Source of the DNA: a virus
IMG/VR virus record: IMGVR_UViG_3300036766_002181
Location: 62,001-126,000 of that record
Strand: one strand, 5' to 3'
DNA length: 64,000 bases
The number at the start of each line of letters is the position of its first letter. Positions within the stretch are counted from its first letter, which is position 1. Below are positions 61,441 to 64,000 of the stretch, one piece after another. The notes beneath the pieces are model-generated. The model saw only the letters and a program-made list of their open reading frames with translations, searched no databases and was not told the origin of the DNA. Both the position numbers and the translations under genes were made by a program.

Positions 61441-62118
61441 TTAGAACCAAAAATGTAAGGAAAACAACTTAGACCAGAATCCTGAAATTTTAGATGTTCC
61501 GTGGGCCATATTACTGCCATCAAGCCTAGCATTCCCTGTTATTTCTGCATTGCCTATAACCGTAGCATGGCCAGAGACTTCTGCGTTGCCCTTGACCCAG
61601 GCCCGATCAGAAACATGACCAAAATCAGAAACCAAGGCTTTATCAGAAACAATTGCATTGTCACTAATAAAGGCACAATCCCTAATATATGCATGATCTT
61701 TTACACAGACCCGGCGTGCCATAAAGACAGAACCACAAACCCTGGCATTACCACAGACTGAGGCATGATCATAAATTTCGGCCAGATCATAAACCTTGGC
61801 ACGATCAAAAACCGTGGCATACCTGCCAACATAGGCCGTAGGAGCCACATAGGCTGTATCTGCTACCCAGCCGCCGCCATTAACGTGGCGATGCGCAGGA
61901 ACAGGACCATTGCCACTGAGAAAATCATGAAAATTGTCTGTTGTGTCTGGAAACAATTTTGATGAAGGCACAAGGAGTCTTCTATTTTCTTCGAATGCAT
62001 CGAAGAGATTTTCAATAGGCTCGCTTGAAAGAGATGCCTTGGTGTGTCTTATATCCAAGGGAGGCCTTTTCTTAGATTGCCTTTTCTTTTTCTTTGAAGA
62101 TTTCACAAGGGTTGTCAT
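61441..62118 (-). CDS. Left-handed beta-helix (hexapeptide-repeat-like) protein
   Basis: 225 residues. From about 78 to 205 the sequence consists of short repeats of the A-x-V-x-[GD]-x type (TAYVAPTAYVGRYATVFDR, AWVKGNAEVSGHATVIGNAE), the signature of left-handed parallel beta-helices. The N-terminal KKKKRQSKKRPP is basic. Such phage proteins are often virion-associated or of unknown function. No acyltransferase active-site His can be picked. Confidence 0.7.
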   Translation of the reverse strand: MTTLVKSSKKKKRQSKKRPPLDIRHTKASLSSEPIENLFDAFEENRRLLVPSSKLFPDTTDNFHDFLSGNGPVPAHRHVNGGGWVADTAYVAPTAYVGRYATVFDRAKVYDLAEIYDHASVCGNARVCGSVFMARRVCVKDHAYIRDCAFISDNAIVSDKALVSDFGHVSDRAWVKGNAEVSGHATVIGNAEITGNARLDGSNMAHGTSKISGFWSKLFSLHFWF

Positions 62119-62135
62119 AATGCGTGTATGCTCTC

Positions 62136-62336
62136 CTAGTAGGACATTAGTCTTGAGAAGATTTGAATTCTCTCATTTTCTGAAATATCAGGAATGGTTT
62201 CCTGTCTACAAAGTTCCCTTGGAACATCATGCAAAATCTGATTGCAGGATACTCGAATCCAGCCTGGTCCCTTGTCAGGAGAGGGATCATTTAAGACATT
62301 AACAGGAAACCAACCATTTCTAAATTTTACAAACAT
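62136..62336 (-). CDS. Hypothetical small protein
   Basis: 66 residues from ATG 62336, one base after the stop of 62338-62610. FVKFRNGWFPVNVLNDPSPDK and GWIRVSCNQILHDVPRELC. Not recognised. The frame is open upstream to 62438, but that part overlaps the neighbour gene in another frame, so ATG 62336 is preferred. Confidence 0.5.
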   Translation of the reverse strand: MFVKFRNGWFPVNVLNDPSPDKGPGWIRVSCNQILHDVPRELCRQETIPDISENERIQIFSRLMSY

Positions 62337-62337
62337 G

Positions 62338-62610
62338 TTATTCAACGACAAATTCTTTCTTTGCTTCCTTGATATGCTGAAGAGTAATATCCAACATTTT
62401 CTCTGCCTTGTCAAGGGCATCCTTTTTTGCAGTCTCAATATCTTTGGAAGTGCCCTCTGCTATCCTATTCATTTCTTCGCCATGACCAGGTGTCTCTATA
62501 TACCAATATCCGCTTTTTGCAACATACAAATCAAGCGGACCAAAGGTTATTTCCCATTCGTCTTTGCGGCCATAGGCTTTATTCCAGACGTATCTTTTCA
62601 CGTTCTCCAT
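62338..62610 (-). CDS. Hypothetical small protein
   Basis: 90 residues. WEITFGPLDLYVAKSGYWYIET is beta-rich, then a long charged helix (ETAKKDALDKAEKMLDITLQHIKEAKKE). An AAGGGTG ribosome site precedes the ATG and a promoter-like TTGACA-N16-TAATAT overlaps it (62609-62636). Family unknown. Confidence 0.55.
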   Translation of the reverse strand: MENVKRYVWNKAYGRKDEWEITFGPLDLYVAKSGYWYIETPGHGEEMNRIAEGTSKDIETAKKDALDKAEKMLDITLQHIKEAKKEFVVE

Positions 62611-62636
62611 ATTATCACCCTTTTCTAAAATGTCAA
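62609..62636 (-). promoter_or_regulatory. Promoter-like TTGACA-N16-TAATAT on the start codon
   Basis: Minus strand TTGACA (62631-62636) and TAATAT (62609-62614), whose end overlaps ATG 62610. If used, +1 would fall near GTG 62601, giving a leaderless product three residues shorter. The AAGGGTG just before the ATG argues instead for transcription from upstream. Confidence 0.4.
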
Positions 62637-62682
62637 GAAAATATGACTTGGCCTACTACCTTTCCCTACATGGCATTTGTGG

Positions 62683-63198
62683 TTATAGATCATAAACGGT
62701 GACATCTAGACCGCCCAATGTACGAAGAATAATGGGTTCTATTTGAACCCAGGAGGCACCACCCAAGCCAGTGCCTATTCGGGGCATATGAATGGTTCTG
62801 CTTTCGCTAGTCCTTACTATATTGGCCACCTTTGTAAGACACTGTTCTAGGGCCTCATAGCTAAGTGGAGGTTTGGCATTTGGCTCCTTAGAAGAGTAAT
62901 GAAGGTTGGTATTGTTTTTTCCATATCCATTCTGTGCCAGCATATTAATGACGTTTAAATTCTGCTCAACTTGAATATTTTGAATATTTCCCAACTGAAA
63001 GGTTCCATAGATTGGATGTTCCTGTACCCTGAACCATTCTCGATAGGCTCTTTCTGGCTCAAACCAACGTGCCGATATGGCCAGCACCACGCCACGACCC
63101 CAACCTCCCCGATTATTGCATACATGAATGATATAATGCTCGCCAGTGCCGTTGGCCTCTGGCCTTGTAACGTCTCCCTGCTTATAGGTTATTGTCAC
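62683..63198 (-). CDS. Macro-domain protein
   Basis: 171 residues from GTG 63198. GDVTRPEA (8-15), HVCNNRGGWGRGVVLAIS (about 25-42) and the late RIGTGLGGASW (about 142-152) are the three ADP-ribose-binding loops of macro domains. HPIYGTFQLGNIQNI also fits. It should bind or hydrolyse ADP-ribose or ADP-ribose-1''-phosphate derivatives. It may reverse host ADP-ribosylation defence or pair with the ART-like protein at 34608. Confidence 0.88.
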   Translation of the reverse strand: MTITYKQGDVTRPEANGTGEHYIIHVCNNRGGWGRGVVLAISARWFEPERAYREWFRVQEHPIYGTFQLGNIQNIQVEQNLNVINMLAQNGYGKNNTNLHYSSKEPNAKPPLSYEALEQCLTKVANIVRTSESRTIHMPRIGTGLGGASWVQIEPIILRTLGGLDVTVYDL

Positions 63199-63248
63199 AA
63201 TAAAACAATAATAACATCGTTAAGCAAAAAGATATACCACCATCTTTA

Positions 63249-64000
63249 TTATTTCTTTTTGTTATTGCCATCACCAGAAAAACCTGCCTTAACAGATTTT
63301 ATAAAGGCTCTCTTAAAAGAGTCGGCCGTTGGTCCGCTGATATTAAATGGCGTTTTTTTGGATGCGTCTGCAATGGCATCTGCAATAATATCATCAATAT
63401 TTGCCTCTGCCTGTTCTTCTGTTGCTTCTTCTTTTACTATTACTGCTTCTGGTGGTAATGATGATGGTGGTGGTGGTGGTGGTGGTGGTGGTGGCGTTTG
63501 CCTTTGTTGCTCATTGTCGGCAGAATAAAAAGAAGAGGATGATGAGGATGATGAGGAGGAGGAGGAAGAGGAGGAAGAATTTGGAATATTTACAGCTTTC
63601 TTCTCAAGAGCTGGCAACCCATTTACTATTTCTTTTTCTTCTTCTTCTTCTTCTGTGATTTCTATGTCTACGGCCTCTTCTTGTTGCTGTTGTGCCATGG
63701 GCAGGGGTTTTGCTTTTGATAAAAACTTATTTGCCAATCGATCATTTTCGGCAATCTGCTCCCTTGTCCATGTTGTTGTTTCTGCTACCGAAGAAGGCAC
63801 CTCTTTTGTTTTCTTTGGTAACAACAGGGCTTCCTTAAGAGACATGTTTCCTGCAACAACAAGCATAACCGCAAGGGGATCAAAGACAAAGATTAACATC
63901 ATAATAACCCATCTGATGGTTTGATCCAAGTGTGCCTTGGCTCCCTGCTCTCCATAGACAAGTTCTGCAATATATTTGACAGGACCAACCTCTGCCTCAA
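63249..64000 (-). CDS. Membrane protein with Ser and Pro tracts (5' truncated)
   Basis: At least 250 residues, open at the right edge. The upstream visible part, VGPVKYIAELVYGEQGA, is followed by a hydrophobic helix (RWVIMMLIFVFDPLAVMLVVAG), a linker with acidic EEEEEEK, 16 or more consecutive Ser, then 10 Pro and a helical, basic C-terminal domain (SFKRAFIKSVKAGFSG). DPLAVML-type segments are seen in large-phage membrane proteins. Function unknown. The repeats make its length prone to change. Confidence 0.6.
   Translation of the reverse strand, partial: EAEVGPVKYIAELVYGEQGAKAHLDQTIRWVIMMLIFVFDPLAVMLVVAGNMSLKEALLLPKKTKEVPSSVAETTTWTREQIAENDRLANKFLSKAKPLPMAQQQQEEAVDIEITEEEEEEKEIVNGLPALEKKAVNIPNSSSSSSSSSSSSSSSSFYSADNEQQRQTPPPPPPPPPPSSLPPEAVIVKEEATEEQAEANIDDIIADAIADASKKTPFNISGPTADSFKRAFIKSVKAGFSGDGNNKKK
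63466..63494. repeat. GGT trinucleotide repeat
   Basis: About 9.7 copies of GGT on the plus strand, read on the minus strand as the Pro tract of the gene 63249-64000. Adjacent GAG/GAT-type triplets (63533-63579) encode the Ser tract. Length variation would change the linker without shifting frame. Confidence 0.85.

Noticed and set aside
62240-62275. GGATTCGAGTATCC resembling a tRNA T-loop
   Set aside because: It is within the coding frame 62136-62336 and no cloverleaf partners exist.
63466-63579. Plus-strand ORFs over the GGT and GAG repeats
   Set aside because: Low-complexity triplet repeats are open in several frames; the minus frame continues into ordinary protein on both sides.

Overview
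The window reads as part of the genome of a large tailed phage with a contractile tail. Most genes lie on the minus strand, packed with 1-4 base ATGA or GTGA overlaps, and the DNA is visibly AT-rich. The structural core is a tail-tube protein of the gp19 type (39184-39675), two consecutive, very large tail-sheath proteins (43646-49727), neck or tail-completion-like proteins (49830-55990) and a run of adhesin or fibre-like proteins (20791-30000). A bacterium is unlikely: there are no ribosomal, central-replication or cell-wall operons, while four homing endonucleases, a PhoH ATPase, phage-type zinc-ribbon proteins and many tiny unknown ORFs are present. Intact Shine-Dalgarno sequences (for example AAGGAGG) and consensus TTGACA/TATAAT promoters suggest a host with a standard sigma-70-like system. 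TAA, TGA and TAG are all used as stops. The host cannot be named.

Layout. 1-9.8 kb: a minus-strand accessory block of five or six glycosyltransferases or sugar enzymes and an FkbM-like protein, interleaved with small proteins sharing an N-terminal PGxLY motif, and one plus-strand PDZ membrane protein. 9.9-19.2 kb: PD-(D/E)XK nuclease, IMP dehydrogenase/GMP reductase-type enzyme, GT-B glycosyltransferase, three more PGxLY genes, alanine dehydrogenase, small membrane proteins, zinc-ribbon proteins, PhoH and a tail-anchored coiled-coil protein. 19.3-20.8 kb: a plus-strand, strongly diverged GroEL-like chaperonin. 20.8-30 kb: virion appendage genes plus a PKHD-type 2-oxoglutarate oxygenase. 30-39 kb: small conserved proteins, exported proteins, two kinase-like proteins (one with an extra ADP-ribosyltransferase-like domain), a papain-like protease, two frame-broken and one intact PGxLY gene, and an HNH endonuclease. 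39-56 kb: the tail/neck module, interrupted by homing endonucleases and a tandem kinase-like gene. 56-64 kb: homing endonuclease, HAD phosphatase, paired HExxH metalloproteins (one a lipoprotein), Nudix hydrolase, tiny membrane proteins, a beta-helix repeat protein, a macro-domain protein and a truncated membrane protein with Ser and Pro tracts.

How it may fit together (inference): the sugar enzymes may modify virion or host surface glycans; the IMPDH/GMPR and alanine dehydrogenase look like auxiliary metabolic genes; the chaperonin may fold large virion proteins such as the two sheaths of about 1000 residues; the kinase-like, ART-like, macro and Nudix proteins suggest protein modification and ADP-ribose chemistry. 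The main candidate for an undescribed system is the expanded PGxLY small-protein family, 13 copies of which sit next to glycosyltransferases or proteases. Several promoters place their -10 box almost directly on the start codon, which suggests leaderless transcripts.
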